A stretch of DNA of 7,690 nucleotides. It comes from Akkermansiaceae bacterium UBA2381. Its GTDB lineage: Bacteria > Verrucomicrobiota > Verrucomicrobiia > Verrucomicrobiales > DEV007. How positions within the stretch are numbered: position 1 is the first letter of the stretch; each line of letters begins with the position of its first letter. Below the pieces are notes generated by a model that worked only from the letters and a program-made list of their open reading frames with translations, was not told the DNA's origin and did no database searches. The stretch covers positions 132,488 to 140,177 of the forward strand of contig DDSV01000008.1 of the NCBI GenBank assembly GCA_002344215.1, read 5' to 3'. A program made the translations under genes and the position numbers. Below are positions 1-7,307 of the stretch, one piece after another.

Positions 1-79
1 AAATGTCAGGGTAGGCTCGAAGAGGGACTTCTCAATGAGCGGGTTTGCGTGAAAGATACGGACGAACTTCCTGAATCCG

Positions 80-1135
80 ATGAAGCCTGTCGTTTTTTTC
101 CTGTTCCTGCTCCTCTCTCGTGCCTCTGCGGCGGAGCACGTGGTGCGCTCTCCCGAAGAACTCCGCGCTGTGCTTCCGAAGCTGGCCGAGGGTGATACTC
201 TGCGGATAGCGCCGGGAGAATATCCGGGTGGCCATCACGTCAGCGGGATTGCGAAGCTCACCATCACGGCACTCGATCCCGAGAATCCGCCGGTGTTTGT
301 CGGCGGCGGCAATGCCTGGCAATTCTCCCGTTGCCCGGGCCTGAGCGTCAGTCATCTCAACACCCGGGGCCAGACGGGCAACGGGATCAACCTCGACGAC
401 GGTGGCGATCTCGAACATCCCGTCGAGGGCATTACCCTGGCGCACATCGAGATCCGCGACATCGGCCCCCAGGGCAATCACGACGGGATCAAGGGTTCGG
501 GTCTCGTGAATCTGACGATCCGGGATTGCCTCATCGAAGGCTGGGGAGGTCAGGGAATCGACCTCGTCGGCTGCCATCGTTCGCTCATCACGGGCTGTCG
601 TTTTGTCGGGAAGGAGGGCTTCAGTGCGAGCGCGGGAGTGCAGTTCAAGGGCGGTTGTTCGGAAATCGTCGTGGAAAAATGTGCATTCAAGAATGCGGGC
701 GAGCGGCCGCTCAATCTCGGCGGCTCGACCGGACTCGCGTATTTTCGGCCGCCCGGTGCCAAATACGAGGCTGCAAATCTCATTGTCCGCGAGAACGTGA
801 TCGAGGGCGGGCTCTGTGCCGCTGCCTTCGTCGGGGTCGATGGGGCCGAGTTTACGAACAACACGATTCTTTTTCCGGGACGCTGGATCTTCCGCATTCT
901 CCAGGAGACAACCGAGCCCGGCTTTGTTCCTTGTCGGAATGTCAGGGTTACGGGAAACCGCATCGTCTTCCGCCGCGCGGAAATCCGCTCCGATGTGAAC
1001 GTGGGTGGGGGGACCGCACCGGAGTCCTTCGATTTCGAAGGGAACTACTGGTTCGCGGAGGACAGGCCCGAGGCGTCGAAGCCGAAGTTGCCAGTGGAGG
1101 AAAAGGACGGAGTTTACGGGACGGATCCCCGATGA
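80..1135 (+). CDS. Secreted right-handed parallel beta-helix protein (pectin-lyase-like fold)
   Basis: Complete 351-residue ORF. Residues 1-18 look like a Sec signal peptide: Lys2, a hydrophobic core VVFFLFLLL, then an Ala-Ser-Ala site before Glu19, so the mature protein should be periplasmic or secreted. Residues 19-50 (SPEELRAVL..EGDTLRIAPGEYPG) resemble the N-terminal cap and first rung of pectin-lyase-fold proteins. From about 60 to 325, short rungs rich in Ile/Val, Asn and Gly recur (LTIRDCLIEGW, LITGCRF, IVVEKCAF, LIVRENVIEGG, VRVTGNRIVF), as in beta-helix repeat families. The segments DGIKGSG (135-141) and GIDLVGCH (159-166) look like conserved family stretches. There are eight Cys residues after the signal. 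Such proteins often bind or cleave polysaccharides, but no catalytic set can be assigned, so substrate and activity are unknown. The ATG is the first start after an in-frame TGA at 50-52. No clear Shine-Dalgarno precedes it. The gene appears monocistronic. Confidence 0.87.
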   Translation: MKPVVFFLFLLLSRASAAEHVVRSPEELRAVLPKLAEGDTLRIAPGEYPGGHHVSGIAKLTITALDPENPPVFVGGGNAWQFSRCPGLSVSHLNTRGQTGNGINLDDGGDLEHPVEGITLAHIEIRDIGPQGNHDGIKGSGLVNLTIRDCLIEGWGGQGIDLVGCHRSLITGCRFVGKEGFSASAGVQFKGGCSEIVVEKCAFKNAGERPLNLGGSTGLAYFRPPGAKYEAANLIVRENVIEGGLCAAAFVGVDGAEFTNNTILFPGRWIFRILQETTEPGFVPCRNVRVTGNRIVFRRAEIRSDVNVGGGTAPESFDFEGNYWFAEDRPEASKPKLPVEEKDGVYGTDPR

Positions 1136-1357
1136 GTTGATTCTAAAAACTTCTGTGGCGGTTATGGTTTGTATGAACGGATGAGTTGGGACCTCTTTCG
1201 TTGGGCTATCTAAATGAGATTTCCCTAAAATGGGCGGGAGGCCGTTCGTTTTTAGAGGAGAGAAGTGCAGCTCTGTGTTGAATTTGTATGACAGGCCGAG
1301 AGTCGTCGCGCATAAACTTCAGTTGGTGTTCGTCTAACCTCCAAATCCCCTGATTCT
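1136..1357. other. Intergenic gap without a convincing signal
   Basis: This 222-bp gap separates the beta-helix gene from the DUF6600 lipoprotein gene. I see no intrinsic terminator after the beta-helix stop codon. The best promoter-like pair is TTGGGA (1186-1191) and TATCTA (1207-1212), but the spacer is only 15 bp and the -35 match is poor. No purine-rich ribosome binding site lies just before the ATG at 1358; the preceding bases are C/T-rich. Confidence 0.5.
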
Positions 1358-4300
1358 ATGAAACTTCCCCTGAATTCCCGCTCTATGCCGCTCGTTGCTC
1401 TTGCCTGTGGCATGTCACTTTGTTTCTCGGGGTGCCGCGAAAAGACAGGGGAGACGACAACGAAAGTGGAAACCCCGGAGGCAGCCGACCTGACCCTCCA
1501 GCTCGAGATTGAAAGGGAGATGTTGGCGGTAGAGCGTGAATTGCTGGACCTTGAGCGAGTTCAGTTGGAGGAGGCGCGAAATACAGCGGTGTCTGCGGCC
1601 GATGCCGCGAAAGCGGAAGCTGATGCCGCACGAGCCGAGGCAGAACAAGCCCGCCAGGCCCTGGCCAATGGAAACTCTGCCCCGGCCCCTCAGGAACTGG
1701 CCCCTCCTCTTCCGATTCCGAGCGGGGAGCGCCCCCGCACCGTGTATACCGGGGGATCGAGTTATCCCGGCACCAATTATCAGCCCGTTCAACCCATTCA
1801 GCCGAATCAACCCTACCCAAGCCAGGATTCTGACCCAGACTACTCGCTCTTTTATGAGGAACTCCGCCCCCATGGTGCCTGGTTCGAAACACCCCACTAC
1901 GGTTATGTCTGGCGACCGGAAGTGGCGAGGCGCTCCCGCGACTGGAGGCCCTATACCGAGGGAAGGTGGGCGGATACAGATATGGGTTGGACCTGGATAT
2001 CCGATGAGCCTTTTGGCTGGGCGACCTACCACTATGGGCGTTGGACTATCGTTGAAAACCTTGGCTGGATCTGGGTTCCCGGATCGGACTGGGCACCGGC
2101 GTGGGTTTCATGGCGCGAAAATAACGATTACATCGGCTGGGCCCCGCTTCCCCCGGTGACTCTTTATGAGACCCGTTTCGATTACGGGCAGCGCACCGAT
2201 ACCGTCTGCGGGATTCCCGCTTATCATTATAACTTCATCCCCTTGGTCCGCTTTGTGGAGCCGGTCCGCCGTTATTGCCTGCCCCCGGTGCAGAACGTGC
2301 AGTTTGTTCAGTACACCACGAATGTCACCTACATTCATATCACCAACCAGAATATCATCGTCAACGGCCCCCGCCCCGAGCCGCTGAGGACCCGGTTTGG
2401 CCGTGACCGCATGCCGCGCCTCACCCTGAACCGCCACGGATGGTCTCCGGAACACCGCCACGAAATGGCTCCCCGCCAGCAGGGATTGGTGTTGAATTTT
2501 ACCACACCGAGAATTGCTGCTGTCAGCACAAGCCAGGAACGTCCCGCCCATCTGGAGGGCAAGCTGGATAGCCTTATTCCCGCTCACGCCGCTGCGAAAG
2601 CGGACGGAGAAATTGTGAAACGTTTTGCCCGCGGTCGTGCCACTCAGGAGATCTTGAACTCGGGGCCGATCCTCGCGAAGGATGGCACCATCAACCCGGC
2701 AACACAGGCGGCAAATCTCAATGCCTTGCCGGAGCGTGACGTAAACGAGATTCGCCAAACGATCGCCGATCGCGAAACGAGGATCGAAGAGTTGACCAAA
2801 CAACGTGAGGAGGTAATCGCCAATTCAGTCTCCGAGCCGGAAGTCACCCCCCCGGTTCAGCAGATTCCTCCCCCGACGATTGGATCTGATGTGGTGGATT
2901 CGGGTCCAAAACGAGGTCCCCGTGACCGTTCGAAAGATCCCGCCAAGCCTGACTTGGGCGTCACCGGCAATACGGTGCCTGGGGTTCCCGATGTTTCAGT
3001 CATCCCGACTCTACCAGAGCAGCCCTTAACTGATTTGCCGCCCGCCGTGGGGGGAGAGAATACGAATCCAGAGGCTCTGCCTGGAACTACCGCGGGCATC
3101 AATAAAGTCACCCCTGAAACTCAGGTCGGTGGTCAGCCGGCGGGAATTAATTCCACCGAAGCTCGCTTGCAGGAGTTGAGGAAGCGTCAGGAAGAGCTGT
3201 TGGCGAGATCTAGAAACGGATCAAATCCCCCGGGGGCGACCCCAAACCTGCCTGTTCCGCCAACGGTCCCTGTGGCGGAAGGAGGCACAGGTCCATCGAT
3301 GGATGGTAATAATGGCTCCACCCCTTCGATCGGGTCGGATACCCAGGTCCCCTCAATCGTGCCCTCCAGCCCCCGCAATCCAGGCGGTAGGGGCAGTTTT
3401 GCCATGCCGAATCCGGAAAGCCCTGCCACTGTTCCCGGGCAGACCACCGGTGACTCCGATCCAGCGGCCCGTTTTGCCGAGCAAAGGGCAAACATGATAG
3501 CCGAGCAAAACCGTCTGAGAGAGCAGGCCACGGCTGCCGCAGTTGAATCTCAGAAAAAAATGCAGGCGCAGGTTCAGGAGGCCCAGCAAAGAGCTGCGGA
3601 CGAGGCAAAGGCCGCCACTGAGGCGCGGAACAAGATGCTGACTCAGCCGCTGGGGGCTCCTCAAGTCGGACAGCCACAGCAACCCCAACCAGTCCAACCA
3701 CAGGTTGGCCAACCGCAGTGGCTGCAGGCTCAGGCCGCGGCTGCTGCTGAAGCCCAGAGTAAGGCTCAGGCTCAAATAATGGAACGTTCCCGGGCCGCCG
3801 CTGAAGCGCAGAGCAAAATGCAGGAGCAGTTGAAAGAGCAGCAGGCGAAAGCTGCCGCCGATGCCCAAAACAGAATGCAGTCCCAGCCACAGCAACCCCA
3901 ACCCCAGGTTGGCCAACCGCAGTGGCTGCAGGCTCAGGCCGCGGCTGCAGCCGAAGCCCAGAGTAAGGCTCAGGCTCAAATGATGGAACGTTCCCGGGCC
4001 GCTGCTGAAGCGCAGAGCAAAATGCAGGAGCAATTGAGAGAGCAGCAGGCAAAAGCTGCCGCCGATGCCCAAAACAGAATGCAGGCCCAGCAGCAGCAGG
4101 CACAGGAACAAGCCCGGGCGGCAGCTGAGGCGCAGAGCCGTATGCAGGCTCAATTGCAGGAACAGGCTCAGGCGGCAGCCGAGGCCCGAAGCCGAATGCA
4201 GGCACAGCAACAGCAGATGCAGGAACAGGCACGGGCCGCAGCTGAGGCGCAGAGCCGAATGCAGGCGCAGCAACTGCAGGAGCAACAAGCCAGGGCTGCC

Positions 4301-4432
4301 GCGCAATTACAGGAGAACATGCGGGCGGCACAGGAAGCACGTGACGCTGCCTCACGCACCCCGATGCCTCAGGCACCGGGTCTGGACCCTGGGGCAGAGG
4401 TCCCCGGGAATTTACGCCGCCGCGGAAGATGA
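1358..4432 (+). CDS. Large predicted lipoprotein: DUF6600-like Trp-rich domain plus Ala/Gln-rich repeat tail
   Basis: Complete 1024-residue ORF. Residues 1-25 form a signal peptide ending in FSGC, a lipobox-like motif with Cys26 as the predicted lipidated residue. Arg at +2 means no Asp retention signal by the E. coli rule. Residues about 42-105 are Glu/Ala/Leu-rich and likely coiled coil, followed by a Pro-rich linker (106-160). Residues about 165-265 carry 14 Trp in motifs such as GYVWRP, GWTWISDEPFGW, YHYGRW, GWIWVPGSDWAPAWVSW and GWAPLPP. I recognise this pattern as the DUF6600 family, whose function is unknown. A Pro/Gly/Asn-rich disordered stretch (about 490-700) leads to an Ala/Gln/Glu/Arg repeat tail (about 705-1000) resembling TolA-type helical stalks, then a basic end (NLRRRGR). 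An envelope tether, spacer or scaffold role is inference. It appears to be transcribed alone. Confidence 0.85.
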   Translation: MKLPLNSRSMPLVALACGMSLCFSGCREKTGETTTKVETPEAADLTLQLEIEREMLAVERELLDLERVQLEEARNTAVSAADAAKAEADAARAEAEQARQALANGNSAPAPQELAPPLPIPSGERPRTVYTGGSSYPGTNYQPVQPIQPNQPYPSQDSDPDYSLFYEELRPHGAWFETPHYGYVWRPEVARRSRDWRPYTEGRWADTDMGWTWISDEPFGWATYHYGRWTIVENLGWIWVPGSDWAPAWVSWRENNDYIGWAPLPPVTLYETRFDYGQRTDTVCGIPAYHYNFIPLVRFVEPVRRYCLPPVQNVQFVQYTTNVTYIHITNQNIIVNGPRPEPLRTRFGRDRMPRLTLNRHGWSPEHRHEMAPRQQGLVLNFTTPRIAAVSTSQERPAHLEGKLDSLIPAHAAAKADGEIVKRFARGRATQEILNSGPILAKDGTINPATQAANLNALPERDVNEIRQTIADRETRIEELTKQREEVIANSVSEPEVTPPVQQIPPPTIGSDVVDSGPKRGPRDRSKDPAKPDLGVTGNTVPGVPDVSVIPTLPEQPLTDLPPAVGGENTNPEALPGTTAGINKVTPETQVGGQPAGINSTEARLQELRKRQEELLARSRNGSNPPGATPNLPVPPTVPVAEGGTGPSMDGNNGSTPSIGSDTQVPSIVPSSPRNPGGRGSFAMPNPESPATVPGQTTGDSDPAARFAEQRANMIAEQNRLREQATAAAVESQKKMQAQVQEAQQRAADEAKAATEARNKMLTQPLGAPQVGQPQQPQPVQPQVGQPQWLQAQAAAAAEAQSKAQAQIMERSRAAAEAQSKMQEQLKEQQAKAAADAQNRMQSQPQQPQPQVGQPQWLQAQAAAAAEAQSKAQAQMMERSRAAAEAQSKMQEQLREQQAKAAADAQNRMQAQQQQAQEQARAAAEAQSRMQAQLQEQAQAAAEARSRMQAQQQQMQEQARAAAEAQSRMQAQQLQEQQARAAAQLQENMRAAQEARDAASRTPMPQAPGLDPGAEVPGNLRRRGR
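3671..4084 (+). repeat. Recent in-frame tandem duplication of about 200 bp in the lipoprotein gene
   Basis: Two near-identical copies lie head to tail: 3671-3880 and 3884-4084. By eye, the core segments 3701-3880 and 3905-4084 (180 bp each) differ at 7 positions, about 96% identity. Only two differences change the protein (Ile to Met, Lys to Arg); the rest are synonymous. Copy 1 has 9 extra bases in its Gln/Pro-coding start. The cores encode residues 782-841 and 850-909, each beginning QVGQPQWLQ and ending DAQNRMQ. Mostly silent differences suggest a recent duplication, or gene conversion, with the protein sequence under constraint. Confidence 0.93.
4082..4321 (+). repeat. Four short tandem repeats of 54-63 bp (18-21 codons) in the lipoprotein tail
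   Basis: Directly after the long duplication come four units, each beginning with CAG (Gln) and ending with ATG (Met): 4082-4144 (21 codons), 4145-4198 (18), 4199-4261 (21) and 4262-4321 (20). They encode variations on QAQ-QQ-QEQARAAAEAQSRM, residues 909-988. The units differ by whole codons, so the frame is always kept. CAG-rich stretches inside them could promote slippage. The protein product should be a long, charged alpha-helix or coiled coil. Confidence 0.85.
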
Positions 4433-4447
4433 TTCACGCCGTCGCCG

Positions 4448-4470
4448 ACCCGGAGGGAGAAACGGGTTTT
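4448..4470 (+). terminator. Weak intrinsic terminator candidate after the lipoprotein gene
   Basis: Fifteen bases after the stop codon, ACCCG (4448-4452) can pair with CGGGT (4463-4467) across a 10-nt purine-rich loop, followed by three more T (4468-4470). The stem is short and the T tract minimal, so this is a candidate only. It would separate the lipoprotein transcript from the Nif3 gene. Confidence 0.3.
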
Positions 4471-4518
4471 ATCGAAGCCGGTATTATCGGGTTCTTCACA
4501 GGGTTCCGTTCGCTTCGT

Positions 4519-4546
4519 TTGAAGCGCGGCAAAAAATCACTATCAT
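4519..4546 (+). promoter_or_regulatory. Candidate promoter of the Nif3-family gene
   Basis: TTGAAG (4519-4524) and TATCAT (4541-4546) are separated by 16 bp, matching the sigma-70 consensus at 4 of 6 and 5 of 6 positions. Transcription would begin near 4553, leaving a leader of about 18 nt before the ATG at 4571. The -35 box overlaps a small perfect hairpin (CGCTTC, loop GTTT, GAAGCG; 4511-4526) whose role is unknown. Read from sequence only. Confidence 0.38.
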
Positions 4547-4570
4547 CAGGAAATTCCTCTTCAGTCATCC

Positions 4571-5329
4571 ATGGCCGATTTAAGAGACCTAGTAAAAGCG
4601 GCGAACCAATGGTTGGACGTTGGATCCGTCCCTGATTATCCCGGGGCATTAAATGGCCTTCAACTGGAGAACTCCGGTCGTGTCGAGGTGGTCGCGGCGG
4701 CGGTCGATGCCTGTTTGCCGGTGATTGAGGCGGCCTGTGAGCGGGGAGTTGACCTTCTCCTGGTGCATCATGGGCTCTTCTGGCAGGGAGCCCAGAAAAT
4801 CGAGGGACCATTGTATCGAAAGCTGAAACTGGCGATGGATCACGACCTTGCGATCTACAGCGCCCATTTGCCGCTGGATATACATCCCGAACTTGGAAAC
4901 AACGCTCGAATGATGGCAGAACTCGGGATCCCTGAAACTGAGCCGTTTTTCCCCTGGAAAGGGATCGAACTCGGATTGCGGGCCCGGGTCGATTTCTCCC
5001 GATCCGATTTGCTTGAGAGAATTGGTAAACTGACCGGTTCACGACCTCTCCTCTGCCCCGGGGGGCCGGAAAACGTCAAAGAAATCGGCCTCATCACCGG
5101 GGGGGCAGGTTCGCAGATCCATGAGCTGGCGGAAACCGGGATCGACACCTTCATCACCGGAGAGGGACCGCACTGGAGTTACACCGCGGCGGAAGAACTC
5201 GGAATCAATCTGGTTTACGCCGGTCACTACGCCACCGAGACCTTCGGTGTGAAAGCTCTCGCGGCGAGGTGGGCTCTGGAGTTCGAGGGGCTGAAAGTCG
5301 ATTTCATCGACCATCCCACGGGGCTCTGA
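4571..5329 (+). CDS. Nif3/YbgI-family dinuclear metal-centre protein
   Basis: Complete 252-residue ORF of the short Nif3 form (E. coli YbgI is similar in length). The metal-site signatures are all present: VHHG with His66-His67, SAHLPLD with His99 and Asp103, and the C-terminal GHYATE with His219 and Glu223. In the family these positions hold two metal ions in a toroidal hexamer. Also typical are NGLQLE near residue 28, the glycine stretch ITGGAG (175-180) and ITGEGPHW (195-202). Family members are cytosolic and often labelled GTP cyclohydrolase I type 2 homologue, but the physiological substrate is unsettled, so I assign no reaction. No signal peptide or membrane segment is seen. The ATG has no strong Shine-Dalgarno; an AGGAA lies about 20 nt upstream, too far to count. 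The gene ends 14 bp from the convergent transpeptidase gene. Confidence 0.94.
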   Translation: MADLRDLVKAANQWLDVGSVPDYPGALNGLQLENSGRVEVVAAAVDACLPVIEAACERGVDLLLVHHGLFWQGAQKIEGPLYRKLKLAMDHDLAIYSAHLPLDIHPELGNNARMMAELGIPETEPFFPWKGIELGLRARVDFSRSDLLERIGKLTGSRPLLCPGGPENVKEIGLITGGAGSQIHELAETGIDTFITGEGPHWSYTAAEELGINLVYAGHYATETFGVKALAARWALEFEGLKVDFIDHPTGL

Positions 5330-5343
5330 GGTTCGAACGTCTG

Positions 5344-7128
5344 TTATTCTGTCCAGGGGACCACCCCGGCAAGGGTCTTTGCGTCCACCGAATCCAATCC
5401 GTAGACATCCCGGCCGGGGGCGAGGAGGATTCTGCCTCCGGGAGCAGGGCGTGGAAAGGTGGTGAAGTAGGTGATGTAAACGTTGATGCCTCCTTTGACG
5501 GCGACTCCCTTGTTGACGTCGTTTTTCATTGCCTCCCGGACTTTATCGATGGTCCAGCCTTCGGGGCCGAAAACCCATTCGCCCAGTTCGTCGGGTTTTG
5601 AGACGCGGATACATCCATGGCTGTGGTCGCGCTTGGTCCGGGAAAAATAATCCTTCGCCGGAGTGTCGTGCATATAAATGTTGAAGGTGTTCGGGAAGAG
5701 GAACTTCACATAGCCAAGGGAGTTGGTCGGCCCGGGACGCTGGCGCAGAAGAAGCTTGCCAGAAGCCACCGCCTGAAGGATTTCGGGGGAAAGCCGATAC
5801 TGATCCCCGCTCTCGGGCTTGAAGGAACTGACAATTTCGTAATTGTTCCGGCTGAGGTAGCCCCAGTCTTCCTGGGCTTTTGGAAGAAGCTCCTTTGCGG
5901 CGATGCTTGCCGGAACGTTCCAGTAAGGGCCGAAAACCACCTCCTGCATCCGGTCCCGGAAGATCTTCGTCCGGTGGGTCTCCTTGTCGGCCTTTCCGTG
6001 AACAATACGCATCGTTTTAAAATGAAAGTCGTTGGCGTTGAACAGATAAAGCTCGGCGCAGGGAAGATTCGCAATCAGGTAACGTTCCCCCGGATTGTTC
6101 GGCATCAGGCGGGCCCGGTGAAGATTGATGGTGATCGACCGGTAGCGTTCTGCGGCGTTCGTGTTCAAATATTGCCATGAGGCAGGGCCGAAGACTCCAT
6201 CCGCATCAAGGCCGTAATCATTCTGAAATGCAATGAGCGCACCCGTGAGCTCCGGTGTCATGCTGGTGAGGAGGGCTGCCTGTCCGGCATCCATTTTCAA
6301 GTAGCCACGATCAATGAGATGGGCGGCAATTGCCGGGGCACCCGGGTATACATCGCCGGGCTTGGCGGACCCCGCCTGCTCGGGATTGGGAATGGTGGGT
6401 ATCCCGGAGTATTTAAGAATGGCCTCACGGGCGGGTGCGTACGCCTTGAGAAGCTCCCGGTAGATCCAATTCTTGGGGGCCATCGCGTCGATGGCGGCGG
6501 CCATATCAAAGGGATTCAGCGCTGTCGCTACCACCAGGTCTCCGAGGATAGTGGCGATCGCATGATCGTTTGACCCCGGAGTATCACCCAGATTCCAGTC
6601 CGGCCAGATCTTCTCTGTGGAAACGGCCCCGAGGCGAATGAGAAGGGCCGCATCACAAAAGGCGATGGTGTGAGCCAGGTCGCGCTTATCAACAGGACCA
6701 TCGGGAATCGATGCCACCAGAGTTTCAGGATCGATCGCCAGAAGTTCAGGGAGGGCGTGTCGCTTCAGTTGATTGGCAAGCTCCCGATGGAAACTGGCCA
6801 TTGTGGGGGAATCTCCCCATAGCGGACGGAATCCCCGATCCTGATAAGCGTGTGTAATCAGGAGAGCGGCCGCCTCCGCATAATGTCGATCACTTGGAAA
6901 TACAGCCCGGATCTGTGTCTGGAAGGCGATCCCTTCGGGACTGAGCGGGCTTAAAGCTTCGGGCTCAGCTGCTGCTGTTTCCGTCGGGATGGCACGAGTC
7001 ATTCCTGCGTCTACTGCGCTTCGACCGGGTTCATCGAACTCCCCGCGCAGCATGTTGCAATCACCCAGCCCAACCGCTGCAAGGGAAAGGACGCAAGGGA
7101 ACCGATAAAATCCGCGTAAAGAGCTCAT
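5344..7128 (-). CDS. L,D-transpeptidase, YcbB/LdtD type (YkuD domain with peptidoglycan-binding domain)
   Basis: With the ATG at 7128 the protein has 594 residues, close to E. coli YcbB (615). These enzymes make 3-3 cross-links in peptidoglycan, in the periplasm. Residues 1-24 are signal-like: Arg5, Arg9, then a hydrophobic stretch ending LGDC. Cys24 could be lipidated, but Asp before Cys is atypical, so export is clear and lipidation is not. Residues about 70-250 match the scaffold region (YQDRGFRPLW). About 267-321 is a peptidoglycan-binding domain (LIDRGYL..ALIAFQNDYGLDADGVFGPASW). The YkuD catalytic domain spans about 350-535, with RYLIANLP, YWNVPASI, LRQRPGPTNSLG, YMHDTP (His487) and the active-site motif HSHGCIRV. 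Its nucleophile is Cys506 (codon 5611-5613), next to His502 and His504. An upstream in-frame TTG at 7176 would add 16 residues, but it lies inside the -35 box of the best promoter, so I prefer the ATG. The gene reads away from the rRNA operon. Confidence 0.93.
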   Translation of the reverse strand: MSSLRGFYRFPCVLSLAAVGLGDCNMLRGEFDEPGRSAVDAGMTRAIPTETAAAEPEALSPLSPEGIAFQTQIRAVFPSDRHYAEAAALLITHAYQDRGFRPLWGDSPTMASFHRELANQLKRHALPELLAIDPETLVASIPDGPVDKRDLAHTIAFCDAALLIRLGAVSTEKIWPDWNLGDTPGSNDHAIATILGDLVVATALNPFDMAAAIDAMAPKNWIYRELLKAYAPAREAILKYSGIPTIPNPEQAGSAKPGDVYPGAPAIAAHLIDRGYLKMDAGQAALLTSMTPELTGALIAFQNDYGLDADGVFGPASWQYLNTNAAERYRSITINLHRARLMPNNPGERYLIANLPCAELYLFNANDFHFKTMRIVHGKADKETHRTKIFRDRMQEVVFGPYWNVPASIAAKELLPKAQEDWGYLSRNNYEIVSSFKPESGDQYRLSPEILQAVASGKLLLRQRPGPTNSLGYVKFLFPNTFNIYMHDTPAKDYFSRTKRDHSHGCIRVSKPDELGEWVFGPEGWTIDKVREAMKNDVNKGVAVKGGINVYITYFTTFPRPAPGGRILLAPGRDVYGLDSVDAKTLAGVVPWTE

Positions 7129-7147
7129 AACAATAGGGAGAGAGGGC

Positions 7148-7176
7148 ACGATAACTGAAAGGACCGGAAGTGCCAA
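7148..7176 (-). promoter_or_regulatory. Candidate promoter of the L,D-transpeptidase gene
   Basis: On the minus strand, TTGGCA (7176-7171) and TATCGT (7153-7148) lie 17 bp apart, matching sigma-70 boxes at 5 of 6 and 4 of 6 positions with ideal spacing. Transcription would start near 7141, giving a very short leader of about 13 nt before the ATG at 7128. The leader is pyrimidine-rich with no Shine-Dalgarno. If used, this promoter rules out the TTG at 7176 as the start codon. Confidence 0.5.
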
Positions 7177-7307
7177 CGCCGTCTGAGGTTACGAATATCG
7201 AAGCTCTTGGGGCGGGCCCGGAACAATTGCTCGAAATACTCCAATTGCCATTAGATTGGGATATTGTTAGAAGGTTCGATCGACTGATTTCGGCCTATTC
7301 CGGAGGA
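7177..7307. other. Divergent intergenic spacer between the transpeptidase and rRNA promoters
   Basis: No ORF worth calling lies here. The visible items are a GC-rich stretch (GGGGCGGGCCCGG, 7209-7221), two copies of CAATTGC 18 bp apart (7224-7230 and 7242-7248) and a TCGATCGA palindrome (7276-7283). Activator sites for the rRNA promoter would be expected here, but none matches a known consensus well enough to name. Confidence 0.4.

Noticed and set aside
32..577. Minus-strand 181-codon frame at the left end
   Set aside because: It is antisense to the beta-helix gene, whose signal peptide and repeat rungs are clear; no motif supports the antisense product.
1186..1212. TTGGGA / TATCTA as promoter of the lipoprotein gene
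   Set aside because: The spacer is only 15 bp, the -35 match is weak, and the distance to the ATG is about 145 bp; not enough to annotate.
3671..4321. Tandem repeats considered as a CRISPR array
   Set aside because: The repeats are contiguous, in frame with a large ORF, lack unique spacers of even size, and no cas gene is nearby.
3210..4376. Long minus-strand open frames (388 and 317 codons) opposite the lipoprotein tail
   Set aside because: They arise because the Ala/Gln-rich repeats on the plus strand lack stop codons in other frames. The translations are low-complexity Pro/Ala or Leu/Ser with no domain, and the plus-strand frame has a signal peptide and domain structure.
4511..4526. Perfect hairpin CGCTTC-GTTT-GAAGCG as a terminator
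   Set aside because: It is followed on the plus strand by A-rich sequence, not a T tract, and on the minus strand the T tract precedes the stem, so it fits neither orientation.
5330..5343. Bidirectional terminator between the convergent Nif3 and transpeptidase genes
   Set aside because: Only 14 bp separate the stops; the short GTTCGAAC palindrome has no adjacent T tract, and the GGGG-ACCA-CCCC stem just inside the transpeptidase gene also lacks one.
5617..6180. Plus-strand 187-codon frame inside the transpeptidase gene
   Set aside because: It lies opposite the YkuD catalytic domain, whose conserved motifs prove the minus strand is coding. The plus-strand product has no recognisable features.
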